From Gillisia lutea (GTDB lineage Bacteria > Bacteroidota > Bacteroidia > Flavobacteriales > Flavobacteriaceae): 64,000 nucleotides of DNA. The stretch lies in contig NZ_JAKGTH010000009.1 in NCBI RefSeq assembly GCF_021568705.1, positions 289,739-353,738 on the forward strand, in the 5' to 3' direction. Below are positions 63,157-64,000 of this stretch, piece after piece. The position numbers and the translations under genes were made by a program. The notes beneath the pieces are model-generated. The model saw only the letters and a program-made list of their open reading frames with translations. It was not told where the DNA came from and made no database searches. The stretch's first letter is position 1. Each line of letters starts with the position of its first letter.

Positions 63157-63215
63157 GAATTCCGATTAGGAATTCAGCCGCAATGCGCTATACACGGTGT
63201 TGTGGTGCGTTTTTC
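63157..63215 (+). repeat. cassette-like repeat, right copy, with adjacent stem-loop
   Basis: ATGCGCTATACACGGTGTTG with TGGTGCG and a T tract (63183-63215) is related to 61337-61365. Directly before it GAATTCC (63157-63163) and GGAATTC (63169-63175) form a 7-bp inverted repeat with a 5-nt loop. The repeat encodes the last residues of the next gene (NAPQHRV) on the minus strand. The ACACCGTGTATA-type core resembles sequences I remember at the 3' ends of many isolated genes in Bacteroidota genomes. Confidence 0.5.
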
Positions 63216-63940
63216 CAATTCAATCTATCGTAAGCCCAACTTAATTCTGTTTGTTTTTTGTCAGTAATGTTAGTTGGGTTCATTATTGTTCTTTCAATTC
63301 GTTCCTTAAAAATTTGTTTGGTGTTTGCATTATTAACCCAATCAAACAAGATTTTATTTGTTTTTTCATCTGCAAATCCTGTCGATAGTTTTTCAGGTTT
63401 CTTGTCGTTGAATCCGTAATTAATTAAATCATTAAAATGTAATGTACTTTTAAGATTTTCGAACTTTTCCCAATTGTTTAGTTTATCTGCAATTCCAAAA
63501 TTTTCCTTGTCCAGCATAACTAAAATCGAACTAATTTGTTCGTTTTCAGGTAACGGATATCTATTTAAGCAATGTTTGAAAAATTCTTTTCCGAAAGAAT
63601 TCAAAATTTCGGTTTCCTCATCGGTCCACTCATTGATTTCTCCGAATGATCTTAAAACAATTTCAGTCGAATGTGATACGAATTTTAGATTGGCTGTTAA
63701 ATCTAAATATCTTGGCGCAAAATGCTTGAATTCAGTTATATTCGGTTGCTGTGGTTTTCCTGCTGTATGATATGTGTATAAAAGTTCAAATGGTATTCCT
63801 CTTACATCAGTTTTTGCTAATTCCAATTCTTCACTTTTTGTAACGCAACATTCAGTACAGACATCAAGAGTTTGTTCGACTTTATAATCGGCAAAAACTT
63901 CATATGATTTATCAATTATTTTCTTTAGCTCGATGTTCAT
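63188..63940 (-). CDS. protein of unknown function
   Basis: The protein (250 aa) starts MNIELKKIIDKSYEVFADYK. It has no signal peptide or membrane helix. Near the N-terminus is a cysteine cluster, LDVCTECCVTKSEELELAK, that could bind a metal. The rest is a mixed helical sequence rich in Asn, Lys and Glu (EINEWTDEETEILNSFG, LHFNDLINYGFNDK). I do not recognise a family. Its last seven codons fall inside the cassette-like repeat at 63183-63215, so the true C-terminus may have been set by the repeat. It lies 144 bp upstream of the GH43 start on the same strand. Confidence 0.7.
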   Translation of the reverse strand: MNIELKKIIDKSYEVFADYKVEQTLDVCTECCVTKSEELELAKTDVRGIPFELLYTYHTAGKPQQPNITEFKHFAPRYLDLTANLKFVSHSTEIVLRSFGEINEWTDEETEILNSFGKEFFKHCLNRYPLPENEQISSILVMLDKENFGIADKLNNWEKFENLKSTLHFNDLINYGFNDKKPEKLSTGFADEKTNKILFDWVNNANTKQIFKERIERTIMNPTNITDKKQTELSWAYDRLNWKNAPQHRV

Positions 63941-64000
63941 CTTAAATGTCTTGTCCTGAAATATGGCTACAGGTTAAAATTGATTTACGCTGTTAATTTA

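Noticed and set aside
63941..64000. Possible insertion-sequence or cassette end in the last 60 bp (TGTCCTGAAATATGG, then CAGGTTAAAAT)
   Set aside because: The stretch reminded me of recurrent flavobacterial intergenic sequence, but there is no partner copy in the window to support a call.

Overview
The window looks like a chromosomal segment of a marine-type member of the Bacteroidota, family Flavobacteriaceae. The evidence is AT-rich DNA, TAnnTTTG-type -7 promoter elements, a long NusB, two secreted proteins with type IX secretion (T9SS) C-terminal sorting domains, and family members typical of flavobacteria (DUF1573, DUF6090, DUF4437, DUF4082). I saw no rRNA, tRNA, CRISPR array or intact insertion sequence.

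Region 1 (1-3.9 kb) is housekeeping: the 5' part of an ABC exporter gene (minus strand), a leucine-dehydrogenase-type amino-acid dehydrogenase, nusB, a DUF1573 lipoprotein and yajC, closed by a strong hairpin terminator. Region 2 (3.9-6.0 kb, minus strand) is a compact sulfur-handling operon: a sulfide:quinone-oxidoreductase-like flavoprotein, a DsrC/TusE-like sulfur carrier and a DsrE2-like protein, with a 22-bp palindrome upstream. It is followed by about 0.9 kb without genes.

Region 3 (about 6.85-51.6 kb, all plus strand) is a large Wzx/Wzy-type exopolysaccharide or capsule locus. It opens with an UpxY/NusG-type antiterminator. This gene is bracketed by two related leader-RNA elements (6856-6933 and 7680-7750) that share sequence blocks and whose closing stems differ by compensatory changes. 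Then come GDP-fucose synthesis (gmd, an FAD oxidoreductase, fcl), three GT-C membrane glycosyltransferases with a GtrB-like polyprenyl-phosphate glycosyltransferase and an SMR-like small transporter, two amino-sugar modules (oxidoreductase, aminotransferases, acetyltransferases), a flippase, a polymerase candidate, about eight soluble glycosyltransferases and a UDP-glucuronate decarboxylase. After a 466-bp gap follow a 61-residue stand-alone copy of the N-terminus of the initiating sugar transferase, a GT2 enzyme, the full WcaJ-like initiating transferase and a Wzc-like chain-length/BY-kinase. The locus ends with two giant T9SS-secreted proteins. One carries an N,N-dimethylformamidase-like head, the other a deacetylase-like head, and both carry Ig and DUF4082 repeats. 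The first contains a nearly perfect 1071-bp tandem duplication. No Wza-type outer-membrane exporter is present in the window.

Region 4 (52-64 kb) is a patchwork of accessory genes: an SDR, an AraC regulator and a membrane protein; a secreted esterase; a divergent HxlR-controlled operon (quinone oxidoreductase, DUF4437 bicupin, SDR); a class-C beta-lactamase-fold hydrolase; a DUF6090 protein with a truncated relative; a secreted GH43 glycosidase; and an unknown protein. The GH43 gene lies between two related short repeats, so it may be a mobile gene cassette.

Main points for a second look are the duplicated structured leader around the antiterminator, the cassette-like repeats around GH43, the mini-WcaJ, the homogenised giant surface protein and the GT-C/GtrB/SMR set.
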